A DNA stretch of 57,255 bases from Phycisphaerae bacterium. GTDB taxonomy: Bacteria; Planctomycetota; Phycisphaerae; UBA1845. The first letter of the stretch is position 1, and each line of letters opens with the position of its first letter. The DNA lies in contig JAJDDT010000051.1 of NCBI GenBank assembly GCA_029260165.1, positions 1 through 57,255 of the forward strand, read 5' to 3'. The notes below the pieces were generated by a model. That model saw nothing but the letters and a program-made list of their open reading frames with translations, was not told where the DNA came from and did no database searches. A program made the translations under genes and the position numbers. Shown here piece by piece: positions 28,282-37,723 of this stretch.

Positions 28282-29379
28282 ATGGCACTACTTGAATATG
28301 AAGACTCAGAGGCCCTTGGCTTGGTGCGAGCCGTCGATACGGCCACCGTTGCCGTTACGGTGGAGAACATTGAGCTTCTTCGGAAGCTCCAGGTGAATCG
28401 CCTTGTCGTCCTCCAAAGTTCCAAGCCGGGACAGCACCTTGTCGGCGTTGTGCAGAAAATTACCCGCGACGCCGCGACCGCATCGGCACTTGGCGAAACG
28501 GAAGAACACGCTGGCGATGCTTCGGAAGAACGAAACATCGTCCGAATTACACTCATCGGCACGTTCATCGACCGCCTCGGCTCCGATGAAAACATATTCC
28601 GCCGGACTCTCGAAACCGTTCCAGAAATCGACTCTCGCTGCTTCCCGATCGAAGGAGACCGTCTGACCCAGTTCATGCGGGCCATTTCCTACCTCGGAAG
28701 TGCGGACGCACAGCGGCTTTCTCTCGGGACCTATACCCTTGACGAGAGTGCCGACGCGTTTCTCAATGCCAACCGTTTCTTCCAACGACACGCCGTGCTC
28801 GTCGGAAGCACCGGCTCAGGCAAGTCATGGACGACGGCCCGGTTGCTCGAACAGGTCGCACAACTCGTGAACGCCAACGCCATTCTGTTCGACATCCACG
28901 GCGAATACGGCACACTCTCTGGCGATGGCGTCCGCCATTTTCGCATCGCCGGACCGAATGACTTGGGAACCAACGATTCGTTCGACGACGGTGTTCTCTA
29001 CCTGCCCTATTGGCTGCTGAGCTACGAGGAAATGACGGCTATGCTCGTAGACCGGAGTGACCAGAACGCTCCAAATCAAGCCATGGTCCTCTCACGGACG
29101 GTAACTGCCGCCAAGCAAAAACATCTGGAAGAGGGGGGCCATACAGACGTTCTCGCGAATTTCACCATCGACAGCCCTGTACCCTACGACATACAAGAGG
29201 TTCTCGGCGAACTAAGCCGCCTGAATACGGAGATGGTGGATGGGTCTCGTGGGCAGAAACAAGGAGAGTTTCACGGGCGATTAAGCCGTTTCATCGCCCG
29301 TTTAGAAAACAAGCTCAAGGGGGCTGTTCGTGGAGTATTACATGCATGCCCGGCGTTCGGTGACAGTGCGAGCGGGTGA
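28282..29379 (+). pseudogene. HerA-like ATPase, C-terminally truncated
   Basis: A 365-codon frame directly after the SIR2 gene. The N-terminal HAS-barrel (residues 1-110), the Walker A motif GSTGSGKS at 175-182 and the DIHGEYG motif at 204-210 are present. HerA proteins usually have roughly 550-620 residues; here homology stops after RLSRFIARLENKLKG and the frame ends 18 residues later. The Walker B segment, arginine finger and C-terminal helix are missing, so a hexameric ATPase is unlikely. The sequence beyond does not resume HerA in another frame, which points to deletion rather than a single frameshift. Confidence 0.78.
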
Positions 29380-29660
29380 AAGAGTCTCTTGGCATTGTAC
29401 CGAGTTATAAATCACCCTGTTTCTTAGTCGGAGGCGGGCTCATGCAGAAGAAACTGACTTGAACTTGCAGATCATCCCAACCCCGGCCACGATTTCGATA
29501 TTGGCCACAGAGTACGAAGAATTCCATTTGGACTCGATCGCCTCTTCATCCGGAGGGGAATTTTCTTTCTCCCCAACAGCCTTTGCAAGCCTGCTATTCG
29601 GCTCCATCCTTTTCAACTCGCCAAGCCAGGCATCTCCAACAACCACAAGGAGGTGCTACC

Positions 29661-29915
29661 ATGACAAACAACGAACAATACCCAGCCCATCATGAACAGA
29701 ACGGCGACAATGAGGACCAGCCACGATGTGTAGAATGCAAGCAGGAATTCTACCTCGGTGACGAAATGATTCGCCTTGATACCGGAGTCTTGGGCGGCAA
29801 GGGATTTGTCCCGCTTCCCACCGAGCGGACGAGTTTCCTCTGTAACTCCGAGTGTGCCCGTCGCTACTTCATCCCGGAAGAGGACCTCGTCCCGATGAAA
29901 CGGCGGATACCGTGA
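29661..29915 (+). CDS. Small zinc-finger-like protein
   Basis: The ATG at 29661 has a perfect AAGGAGGT eight bases... five bases or so upstream, so I prefer it to the longer frame from 29583. The 84-residue product has CVECKQEFYLGDEMI and later CNSECARRYF, a four-cysteine treble-clef or MYM/TRASH-like zinc site. It is probably a cytoplasmic, possibly nucleic-acid-binding protein. The next gene overlaps its stop by one base (TGATG), so the two are translationally coupled. About 280 bases with no recognisable gene separate it from the HerA remnant. Confidence 0.72.
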   Translation: MTNNEQYPAHHEQNGDNEDQPRCVECKQEFYLGDEMIRLDTGVLGGKGFVPLPTERTSFLCNSECARRYFIPEEDLVPMKRRIP

Positions 29916-30082
29916 TGGGCAAGAAAACGTACACGCTGGAAGAATGCAAGCGGCTTGCCCGTGCGGAATTCGATTCCAGCGTCGATTACCTCGAGGTGCT
30001 CAAGGCGATGATTGGGTGTATCTTCGTCAAACCGAATAACACCACAAAGCATTCAAAAGACACTCTCAAAAAGAAGTGCTAA
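29915..30082 (+). CDS. Small hypothetical protein, coupled to zinc-finger gene
   Basis: A 55-residue product beginning MGKKTYTLEECKRLARAEFD, mostly helical and basic at the end (KKKC). The start shares one base with the preceding stop, so translation is likely coupled. I see no family. A frame upstream extends it, but the coupling supports this ATG. Confidence 0.55.
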   Translation: MGKKTYTLEECKRLARAEFDSSVDYLEVLKAMIGCIFVKPNNTTKHSKDTLKKKC

Positions 30083-30085
30083 TAC

Positions 30086-31024
30086 CTACCGTATGCTGAC
30101 AACACGCCACTTGTCCTTTTCGAGTAGAAAATCAAGCCTGTGTCCTTCACCTAGACCAAGCTGTGCGGCAGATGGCACTTTTCCAAGCACTGGGGTGGTC
30201 GTTGTGCTATTTCGCATCCGTTCCACTAGTTGGGCGATTGCCGGATTGCGTAAGACATTATTGACGATCTCCTCATCGCTTTCACTAGAGAAAACCCGCT
30301 CTGACGCAATCGACCTAAATGTTGCCGGAGACTCCGACTCAATCGCTGCTATCAAAGTCTCTACTGCCGCCCTAATTGCGACTATTTCGGAATCACCAAA
30401 TCCCTGTGAAGACAGTCTGCGATCAATTACTTTAGTCGCAACGGAACAACGATCAGCAAGGCTTGCATCATTCGTATTCGTAGCGAATTCTTGGAGTACC
30501 TGCTTGCTCTCAACTCCACCTACATATTCGAGAGCCACGATGCACTTTCGCACTACACCACTCGATAGATTCCCCTCAGCAAGTAGCTGATGTGCAATTG
30601 AAGCCGCTCGGTCGTCGTCGCCCTTAGCTACAACTGTCGCAATCGACGCCAGTGAGAGAATATCCATTGGTGAATATAACGCCGACTGGGATTTCTTCTC
30701 CTCGATCGACTGAGCACGCCTCAAGAGTGCCTCACGAACCTGCGGCCCGCTTACATGTTTCGTTATGAGGAATCCGTGTTCCCACGGCACACCTTCCCAT
30801 AGTCCGTCTACAATTTGGGCCAAGTGCTGATCAAGGGCCCCTTGGTTCTTTTCACCCCAGCATCGCGGATCACAATCGGACTTCCATATCAATTCGTTAT
30901 TTGGATGCATCTTAGTGTAGAGCTGTTTCCAAATCTCAAATTCCGATTTTGTCATTTCAGAACCATGAACGACAGAATACAATACCAGAAAAACGTTGGT
31001 TGCAACTATAATTGGGTTTTTCAT
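30086..31024 (-). CDS. Secreted protein with helical repeats and NTF2-like end
   Basis: A 312-residue protein with a short signal peptide (MKNPIIVATNVFLVLYSVVHG). The middle has paired helices such as ALYSPMDILSLASIATVVAK and SSGVVRKCIVALEYVGGVES, like HEAT/armadillo repeats. The end (AVETLIAAIESESPATFRSI and GHRLDFLLEKDKWRVVSIR) resembles an NTF2-like fold. No catalytic motif is visible. Its start lies six bases after the stop of the cysteine-rich protease gene, so they form one transcription unit. Base composition looks more AT-rich than the flanking chromosome, fitting acquired DNA. Confidence 0.7.
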   Translation of the reverse strand: MKNPIIVATNVFLVLYSVVHGSEMTKSEFEIWKQLYTKMHPNNELIWKSDCDPRCWGEKNQGALDQHLAQIVDGLWEGVPWEHGFLITKHVSGPQVREALLRRAQSIEEKKSQSALYSPMDILSLASIATVVAKGDDDRAASIAHQLLAEGNLSSGVVRKCIVALEYVGGVESKQVLQEFATNTNDASLADRCSVATKVIDRRLSSQGFGDSEIVAIRAAVETLIAAIESESPATFRSIASERVFSSESDEEIVNNVLRNPAIAQLVERMRNSTTTTPVLGKVPSAAQLGLGEGHRLDFLLEKDKWRVVSIR

Positions 31025-31030
31025 CAGTGC

Positions 31031-34000
31031 CTACTCCACATCCATATCTCTACGCATTTCGGCAGCTTGCTCTTCCGTCAAGTCCCGCTTTTCTGCATCC
31101 GTGACCGGGAACATAAGATTCCTGATTTCGCCTACATGGTCGTTGTTAGCGGGGCTATTGTTCAACAAGAAATGAACAAGCTCGTGAGCAATCGTGCGAA
31201 CGGCAGGCTGTCCAATCAATGGGCCGTCGGCCGTAGAATCCGCGATCACAATACCAGAATTGAAGATGGGGCCTGACATACTAGGATTTCCCGTAATCCC
31301 TGCAGTAGCACCGCCTCCAGGTCCAGGGTCGATTGAATTGATGAAATATATATCTACAGCATCAGGGTCATGAACAGCACCAAACAACAACCACATGTTG
31401 AGATTGAGTGTAATCGTTGTATCTAAGTCCATGAGTTCGGCCCAGACTTGAGTCGATACGACCGAATCAATTGATACTTGAATGCCTGTTTGCGACAATA
31501 GGATATTTACGTCATCAATCAATGCACGTATTTGTGCCGCAGTACGAACTGTTGTCGCTCCATTAGCAACCCAGCACAGATGCACTCTTAATGGAACAAT
31601 AATGGTGTTTCCCACCAACGTCCGTGCTGGTGCGCATTCTGTACCTGCGATTTCAATACTTACGTTGGCTTCCCCTGCATTCCCCGCCGACAAAAACGGA
31701 AATCTGACGTTTACAGATTTCAAGTCAGGGCTTTGATCTAACATGTGTTGAGGATCAATCTGCCCACTTGTCATCGAAAGTGTCCATTCAAATGGATAAT
31801 CGGCAAGTCGAAGTTCCGGAAAAGGGCGAATCAGTTCGAAGCGGTTACCATCAGTGAAATTCGTTCCGTCGGCGAGTGGGATGAACACCGGAGATATGAT
31901 CGCGGGATTAACAGGTAGCGGATTCACACCACTTGTGATAGTTTCAAGTCCAGCGTCAAATGACGTTATCTTCATGACATCTCTGCAAATACGGATATCA
32001 TCTTCGTATTGGAGGGTCAAGACGAGATCACCTTCTGTATCACTTGACGAGAACCCTTCGACCCAATACGAGCCAAACGGTGGGCCATCAACACTTGAAT
32101 CAATTGGAAGAACAACTGGCATGGCATCGAGGCCCTTAAAAAACCTCAGGCGATTCGATTGACCTCCGAGACTAACCTTAAACACACCAGCATCTGTGTT
32201 GACATGGGGCGGCGGGCCTAAGAGCCAGAATGGAATCAAGTTGTTTTCGCCTTCGACGAACGGTGCCTCGAAGCGATCTTCGGTACCGTTGCCATCATCA
32301 TCATCTTGATTCACACAGACTACTGTTTGGAATTCGATAGGTGGCCCTCCATTGCGATTTGGCCAGAAAATCTTGCCTATTTGTTCGACGCCAAGTTCTA
32401 CGGCGAAACTGCAGGTCTGGCGTCGGTTGATGAGCGTGAATCCTATCGGCTCGAGAGGAATGTCCACAGCGGTCATGACTTGCAAGCGTCCGATATGTTC
32501 CTCGCCGTCGCAAGGAATCTGATCAAGGATTGTCACGACTGCATTTTCTGGCTGTTCTAGCACTCGTACCTCCATAAATCCCGAGCAGGAGGGTAAACAA
32601 CTCCCTCGGAATTCTAGCTCGACAGTACCGTTCCGGCAAGCACTCACCCCGGATTCGATCGATATGAGTGAGCAAGTGAATGGTACGCACGCGTTATCGC
32701 AGCACATGAAGCCCTTTGCACAGCATTTGACCTCACAGCAGTCCCGGTCCTCAGTGCAGCATGTGTCACTGCAACACGTCTGGTCGAATTCGCCTCCCGT
32801 GCTGGTTTTGCCCAGGCAGAAATGCCCGGGTTCATCACAGCATTCTGCGTCGAACGGAATACACACATCATGGCAGCATTGGTCGCAATCCTCTACACAT
32901 GTCCCTCCGCAGCAAGTCTGACCGGTGGTGCAACATTCCCCGTTGCCGCAACAAGTCGTGTCGGTCGGGCAAAAGAATTCAGGATCACCTGAACAGCACA
33001 TGCCCTCAGGCCAACACTGCTGATTGCAGCAGGTCTGCTCGGATGCACAGCAGTTCGGCTCACAGCATCGCTCGCAATCTGGCTTGCATCCTTCTTCACA
33101 GCATCGGTCACTTTCAAGGCAACAATCGAATTCACCGTTGCCCAATGAGCAACAACCCGTATCGACAGGGCAGTAGTGCTCCGGAAAGCTGTCTTCGCAA
33201 CATTCGCCTCCAGGAGCCTCACATATTCCGTTGCAACAAATCTGTCCCTCATTGCAGCATTCTTTGTTGCCGTCAGGTCCCACGCAACAAAATTGGTTGT
33301 CGTTGCCATTGCAGCAATCATCGCCGCAGCACTGAGTACAGTCTGGAATGCACTGGCCATCACAACATGTTTCTTGACCGTCCACGCAACAATCCATCGT
33401 TCCGTCGGAGCCTTCGCAGCATGACGTTCCATCATCGCAACATCCGGACGTTTCGCAACAATGTTCTCCGGGCAGGCATGCCTCGGCACGCCCTTGGCAG
33501 CACTCCGTACCCAATGGCTTACAGCCTATGGGGCTAGGACAGCAGACCCGACAGCTTGACTGAGTGACGCAGGACCCATTGCAGCAAGTCTTGTTGGGTT
33601 CATCGCAGCATTCGTTTCCGCAGCAGTTTTCGCAGCACAAAACGCATTCGACACAAACATCGTCGAAGGGACAATAGAGCCCATCGGCATCCTTGCTTTG
33701 CGGTTTGAATTCAGGGCAGAATGGGGGACATATGACCTTTTGGCATTGGTCACTGGGAAGAAGAATAGCCTTGCAACAGAAGCCCTCTTCTGGAGGAAAA
33801 ACGCCACCGCCGCCAAAATCGCCGTACCAGTCGATGTCTACGGTCACATACTCTGCGAGCCCAGCCGGCACCTTGTTGAAAGTGCCCGAAGTCAACGTAT
33901 CCCAAAAAAACGTTGTTGCGGGATCATCCGTGTCGCCGACATACGCCACATATTCCAGAAACGCCGAATCCGTATCCAATTCCTTGAAAGACGCACCTGC

Positions 34001-34084
34001 CTTTTCAAGCTCTTGAATCGCATTCCAGGGATCACCGGCGACCGAAACCCACCATGTCTTGTCTAGGTCATTATGCCAAAACAT
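31031..34084 (-). CDS. Cysteine-rich zinc-metalloprotease-like protein, probably 5'-truncated
   Basis: Of 1017 residues, roughly positions 103-480 hold about 90 cysteines, mostly as CC pairs in short repeats (TCCNGSC, QTCCGGTCV, ECCNEGQICC), reminiscent of granulin-like disulfide stacks. A beta-rich region follows, and the C-terminal domain has HELVHFLLNNSPANNDH with a downstream NLMFP turn, the metzincin-like HExxHxxxxxxxxH plus Met-turn arrangement. Such a protein must be exported to fold, yet there is no signal peptide: the frame is open upstream into the truncated integrase, and PADTFTMFWHND just before and after the ATG looks like the interior of a protein. The true 5' end seems lost at the junction near 34.11 kb. 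Confidence 0.72.
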   Translation of the reverse strand: MFWHNDLDKTWWVSVAGDPWNAIQELEKAGASFKELDTDSAFLEYVAYVGDTDDPATTFFWDTLTSGTFNKVPAGLAEYVTVDIDWYGDFGGGGVFPPEEGFCCKAILLPSDQCQKVICPPFCPEFKPQSKDADGLYCPFDDVCVECVLCCENCCGNECCDEPNKTCCNGSCVTQSSCRVCCPSPIGCKPLGTECCQGRAEACLPGEHCCETSGCCDDGTSCCEGSDGTMDCCVDGQETCCDGQCIPDCTQCCGDDCCNGNDNQFCCVGPDGNKECCNEGQICCNGICEAPGGECCEDSFPEHYCPVDTGCCSLGNGEFDCCLESDRCCEEGCKPDCERCCEPNCCASEQTCCNQQCWPEGMCCSGDPEFFCPTDTTCCGNGECCTTGQTCCGGTCVEDCDQCCHDVCIPFDAECCDEPGHFCLGKTSTGGEFDQTCCSDTCCTEDRDCCEVKCCAKGFMCCDNACVPFTCSLISIESGVSACRNGTVELEFRGSCLPSCSGFMEVRVLEQPENAVVTILDQIPCDGEEHIGRLQVMTAVDIPLEPIGFTLINRRQTCSFAVELGVEQIGKIFWPNRNGGPPIEFQTVVCVNQDDDDGNGTEDRFEAPFVEGENNLIPFWLLGPPPHVNTDAGVFKVSLGGQSNRLRFFKGLDAMPVVLPIDSSVDGPPFGSYWVEGFSSSDTEGDLVLTLQYEDDIRICRDVMKITSFDAGLETITSGVNPLPVNPAIISPVFIPLADGTNFTDGNRFELIRPFPELRLADYPFEWTLSMTSGQIDPQHMLDQSPDLKSVNVRFPFLSAGNAGEANVSIEIAGTECAPARTLVGNTIIVPLRVHLCWVANGATTVRTAAQIRALIDDVNILLSQTGIQVSIDSVVSTQVWAELMDLDTTITLNLNMWLLFGAVHDPDAVDIYFINSIDPGPGGGATAGITGNPSMSGPIFNSGIVIADSTADGPLIGQPAVRTIAHELVHFLLNNSPANNDHVGEIRNLMFPVTDAEKRDLTEEQAAEMRRDMDVE

Positions 34085-34109
34085 CGTGAAAGTATCTGCC
34101 GGATACAGC

Positions 34110-35213
34110 TTACCCTTCCCGCGAACTGGGCCTATGTCCGAGGCGTTGATTGACCTCGTCGGTCGTCCAGCCCTTGCTCAAGAGATCGCAGGCCATCGAA
34201 CTCCGCAGGTCTTTGAGCGTCACCTTCTGCCCGCCCGGAATGCACTTGGCCGCGGTAATTCGCGTTGCTCGATCCAGCACCTTCATGGTCATACGAGCAC
34301 CGAAAGCGAACAACATCTCGTTTTCTGAAAGCTGGGCCAGAATCAGATCGAGGGATTGGACGGTTTCCTTGTAATTGGTGATTTCAGTTCGTGGCGTCCT
34401 CGTCCTTTTCAGGATTTCGCGACGAAGGATGATCGTGTACTCGGGTTCTTTGGTGTGCTCGTTGATCTGCCGTGTGCAGTCGCACTTTCGCAGCCTCAGC
34501 AATGACGTGGCGTTTTCCCCGATGTCCCATGCCAACCAGAGAAACGCCTTATGCTCGGGTTTGATTGTGGTATCGACGATTTGACGAAATGCAGCTTCAC
34601 GAATGAATCGCACTTCGGTGGGTTTGGGCTTGGCCCGAAACTCCAGGGCTTCACGAACAATTCCCTTCTTGCCCGCCAGTTCAAACGGCTTGCCCAGCAA
34701 CACTTTCGTATATAGTGTCTCACGATCGCGAAACGGTCGGCCATCGAGTGTTGTGATGCGACCATCTTCGATGGCATCGTAAACCTGCTTGATGTCGTCC
34801 TTCGTCAACTCGGCCCACGGCTTGTTGCCGAACCAGCGATTCACGGTCCGAAGTCGCGTGACGTAGGAGTAGACCGTTTTGATCGAGTTTGCGTCCAGCT
34901 TCGCCAAGCCGTTTATTCGTTTCAGTTTGTACTCCCGATGGTCAAGAAACTGTCGAAAAATATCGCGGTTCTCTGAACAGATCGTCTCATCGTTTAAGAG
35001 CTTCGCCTTGGCCGTCACATATCGATTCCATCCCATACTGCTCGGCTCGGCATCCGAAATACTTAAGGCACGAGCCGTATCGTCACCCCGCGGTTTGGGT
35101 TTTTCGGAACCTTTTTGTTCAAAGCCCCTAGAGGGCGTAGAACAAATTGGTTCGCTTTTTTGAAAGTCTTGGAGCGAGTCCATCGTGAGTATGATTTCCT
35201 GGTCGATCAACAA
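34110..35213 (-). pseudogene. Tyrosine integrase lacking the catalytic tyrosine
   Basis: A 367-codon frame with an N-terminal core-binding domain (AKLLNDETICSENRDIFRQF) and a catalytic domain with LKDLRSSMACDLLSKGWTTD and the RLGHRPSS box. In relatives the HRPSS segment is followed by a helix with the nucleophilic Tyr; here the frame ends three codons later. The junction abuts the start of the cysteine-rich protein. The protein may still bind DNA but cannot recombine it. It marks an older element inside the island. Confidence 0.72.
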
Positions 35214-35411
35214 CGCATCGCTTCTATTTAACCTTTGCGGTAAACGCCGTGAAATCGATTAACCGCCCATTTGATATCCAGCATCCACCGCAATGCTTTT
35301 TACTCGTGGAATCGTTCCCAGGAGCAGTCCACAATATGGTGAACAACATGAAAGAAAAAACAGAGAGCGATTCGGCTCCCACAATAAAAATGACATCAGT
35401 CTCAGTAGTAC

Positions 35412-35990
35412 ATGGTTACAAAAAATCCGAGCTTGCCCACGCAGAACGACTCCCGCGTGCGTGCCCTACAGCAGTTTACTCAGCCCCTGACCTCCGTGCA
35501 GTTGGCCCGCCGCCTAGAAGTATCACTGTCACGGGCAAGTCGTCTGGCCCGGATACTCGCCAAGAATGGCCTACTGAGATGCTTGAATCCTGAAACCCGC
35601 CAGAATCGGTTGTACTGGCTGACGGACAGGGGCCGGGAAACCCAGTTGTCCGTTGGTCCGAACAAGGAACTCGAGGCGATCGTTCATGATTTTCCGGATG
35701 TCGATTGGTCGCAATACGGCTGGATTTGCAATCGGCACCGTGAATCCGTCATCAAGGCACTCACAAGGCCACTGCCCCCACCTCGCATCAAACGAACCGC
35801 CCTTCAGCAGAATCCTCGCCTGCGAATGAGTAACGGCAATTGCCGGGTTGTGGTTCGTGACATGCGACGTCGCGGAATCGTACGTCCGGTCGAATTGCCT
35901 GGGCAGCCACATCCCGCCTACCAACTGACAGACGAGAGTCTGCACTACCAACGACTGCTGCGACAGGCGGACTGGGGTGTGCGACGATGA
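35412..35990 (+). CDS. Winged-helix-like transcriptional regulator
   Basis: A 192-residue protein with an N-terminal helix-turn-helix (LTSVQLARRLEVSLSRASRLA, then RILAKNGLLRCL and a wing NRLYWLTDRG). The C-terminal half contains a second, weaker winged-helix-like segment (RVVVRDMRRRGIVRPVELPG). Its stop overlaps the methyltransferase ATG (ATGA), so they are coupled. It may control the methyltransferase module. No clear ribosome site precedes the ATG. Confidence 0.7.
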   Translation: MVTKNPSLPTQNDSRVRALQQFTQPLTSVQLARRLEVSLSRASRLARILAKNGLLRCLNPETRQNRLYWLTDRGRETQLSVGPNKELEAIVHDFPDVDWSQYGWICNRHRESVIKALTRPLPPPRIKRTALQQNPRLRMSNGNCRVVVRDMRRRGIVRPVELPGQPHPAYQLTDESLHYQRLLRQADWGVRR

Positions 35991-36700
35991 CGCTTGGGAT
36001 CAACACGATCCACCAAATGGACGCCATCGAGGGTCTCCGCAAGATCAACGACAACTCCGTCGATCTCATCATCACCGATCCGCCGTACAACGTAGCCAGT
36101 CCCAATCGGCGGACATTTTCCCGTGGCAAGCCGGTTCGCACGTCCGACAAGTTCGGGCATTGGGACACCTTACATCCATTCGATCATGAACTCTTGATGC
36201 TCCAGACGCTCACCCACGCCTATCGGGTCTTGAAACCCGGAAGATCGCTCTATTTGTTCGCGGCCCTCCAACAGCAGGGACTGCTGATAGGAAAGGCCAT
36301 CGAGCGTGGTTTCGTCTATCGCAACCACTTGGTGATCATCAAGAAGAACCCACTCCCACAGCTCAACAGCAACAACTGGCGAAACGCGTTCGAGTTGTGC
36401 GTGTATTTCACCAAGGGAAAGGCGGGGCCGTTCAACTTTCCGTCCCAGCAGGAGTGCGTAAACGTGTTCCCGTACGCCATTGGCAAAAAGCAATCAACGC
36501 ACCCGACCGAAAAGCCGGTCGCGTTTATCGAACGACTCGTGCAGGTGGGATCAAACAAAGGCGACCTCGTCGTCGATCCGTTCATGGGTTCGGAGATCAC
36601 CGCGGTCGCCTCTGCCAAACTGGGTCGCAAATTCATCGGCTTTGAACGCGAGAGCGATTACATCGCGATGGCGAGAAAGCGGTTGCGGGAGGTGGCGTAG
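35987..36700 (+). CDS. DNA methyltransferase, beta-class (probably adenine-N6)
   Basis: A 237-residue enzyme with DPPYNV at residues 31-36 and, later, the SAM-binding box VVDPFMGSEIT near 195-205 followed by GRKFIGFERESDYI. This DPPY-then-FxGS order defines the beta group of amino-methyltransferases (N6-adenine, less often N4-cytosine). HPTEKPVAFIERLV is also typical. No cognate restriction enzyme is adjacent; the nuclease-like protein at 26252 is 9 kb away. It may be an orphan methyltransferase of a phage-like module that shields the element. The start overlaps the regulator stop. Confidence 0.88.
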   Translation: MTLGINTIHQMDAIEGLRKINDNSVDLIITDPPYNVASPNRRTFSRGKPVRTSDKFGHWDTLHPFDHELLMLQTLTHAYRVLKPGRSLYLFAALQQQGLLIGKAIERGFVYRNHLVIIKKNPLPQLNSNNWRNAFELCVYFTKGKAGPFNFPSQQECVNVFPYAIGKKQSTHPTEKPVAFIERLVQVGSNKGDLVVDPFMGSEITAVASAKLGRKFIGFERESDYIAMARKRLREVA

Positions 36701-37204
36701 TTGGCCACTCAAACCCAACAACCGGAAAAAGCAAGGATCGTCCCGATCAGCCTCAAGGTTGCCAACGCCTTCGTCGTGGAACACCATCGGCACAACACCA
36801 AGGTCGTCACCCACAAGGTTTCGATTGGGCTTCGGAAGGGGGATGAACTCATCGGTGTAGGTATCGGTGCTCAACCGATCGCTCGCATGCTCGACGACGG
36901 CAAGACATTCGAAATCCGCCGCGTCTGCGTTCTTCCCGGTTACAAAAACGCTTGCTCTAAATTGCTCGCCCGATTGAAGAACATCGCCCAGCTCATGGGC
37001 TACGAGAAAATCATCACTTACACGCTCAAAGAGGAATCAGGCTCATCGCTTCGAGCGGTCAATGCCCGTCAAGTTGCCAAGACACCTCCCGGCATGTGGA
37101 ATCGAAAGGGAAGAAAGAGCACCTGGCAGCCCGCAAACGACCATTGGAAATACCGCTGGGAACTGCAGGACCAGAATCATGGTCCACCACAAAACCAAAA
37201 ATGA
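36701..37204 (+). CDS. XF1762-like GNAT-family acetyltransferase
   Basis: A 167-residue protein starting with TTG directly after the methyltransferase stop. The pattern VANAFVVEHHRHNTKVVTHK, then FEIRRVCVLPGYKNACSKLL, YEKIITYTL and GSSLRAVN matches the XF1762 family, found mostly in phages and mobile elements and related to GNAT N-acetyltransferases. Its biochemical substrate is unknown to me. It overlaps the following gene by four bases (ATGA). Confidence 0.78.
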   Translation: MATQTQQPEKARIVPISLKVANAFVVEHHRHNTKVVTHKVSIGLRKGDELIGVGIGAQPIARMLDDGKTFEIRRVCVLPGYKNACSKLLARLKNIAQLMGYEKIITYTLKEESGSSLRAVNARQVAKTPPGMWNRKGRKSTWQPANDHWKYRWELQDQNHGPPQNQK

Positions 37205-37701
37205 CACGCATCAGAATCATCAAAAAAGAAAAGAAGCCGACCTTCGTGGAGCAACTCGAAGCACGAGCGAGAGCACTCGTCAAGGACGCAAATCACCATT
37301 CAGACTGTCGTAGCGTCGAATCGGCCCTCGAACAAGAACTCGCCCTCGTCGTCAGCCACATCGAAAGCGTGCGAAACGTCCACAACAATCTTCGCCGAAA
37401 CCTGCTCCGCCACGAGTGCTACCTCAGCACCGAAATCCTCCAACGAGAACCCCCCGAACCGGTTTATGACGATCCACGGCTGTCCGAGCGTGATAGACTG
37501 CGGGATCGGCTTCGAGATGTGGACAAGGAACGGCGACGACTGGCATTGCAAGAGGATGAAACGATGCGGGGGTTGCAAGATCAATTGCTGCAAGCAGTTA
37601 ACCGTTCGGGGCACTTAGGTATGCGGCTGCGTCGTGAGAGTCGACCACCGCGATGGGCGGACACGGGCCAACGCTACGGACGATCAAGAGTGAATACATA
37701 A
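37201..37701 (+). CDS. Coiled-coil hypothetical protein of the phage-like module
   Basis: I start at the ATG at 37201, which overlaps the acetyltransferase stop; a longer frame from 37096 lies within that gene. The 166-residue product is highly charged and helical, with long heptad-like stretches (EQLEARARALVKDANHH, DRLRDRLRDVDKERRRL). No known domain. It is the last of four coupled genes: regulator, methyltransferase, acetyltransferase and this protein. Confidence 0.65.
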   Translation: MTRIRIIKKEKKPTFVEQLEARARALVKDANHHSDCRSVESALEQELALVVSHIESVRNVHNNLRRNLLRHECYLSTEILQREPPEPVYDDPRLSERDRLRDRLRDVDKERRRLALQEDETMRGLQDQLLQAVNRSGHLGMRLRRESRPPRWADTGQRYGRSRVNT

Positions 37702-37723
37702 TCACAGGCGTGCCCACGGCATT

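Noticed and set aside
29440-29695. Small frames on both strands between HerA and the zinc-finger gene
   Set aside because: Neither strand has a ribosome site or recognisable product; they overlap each other completely.
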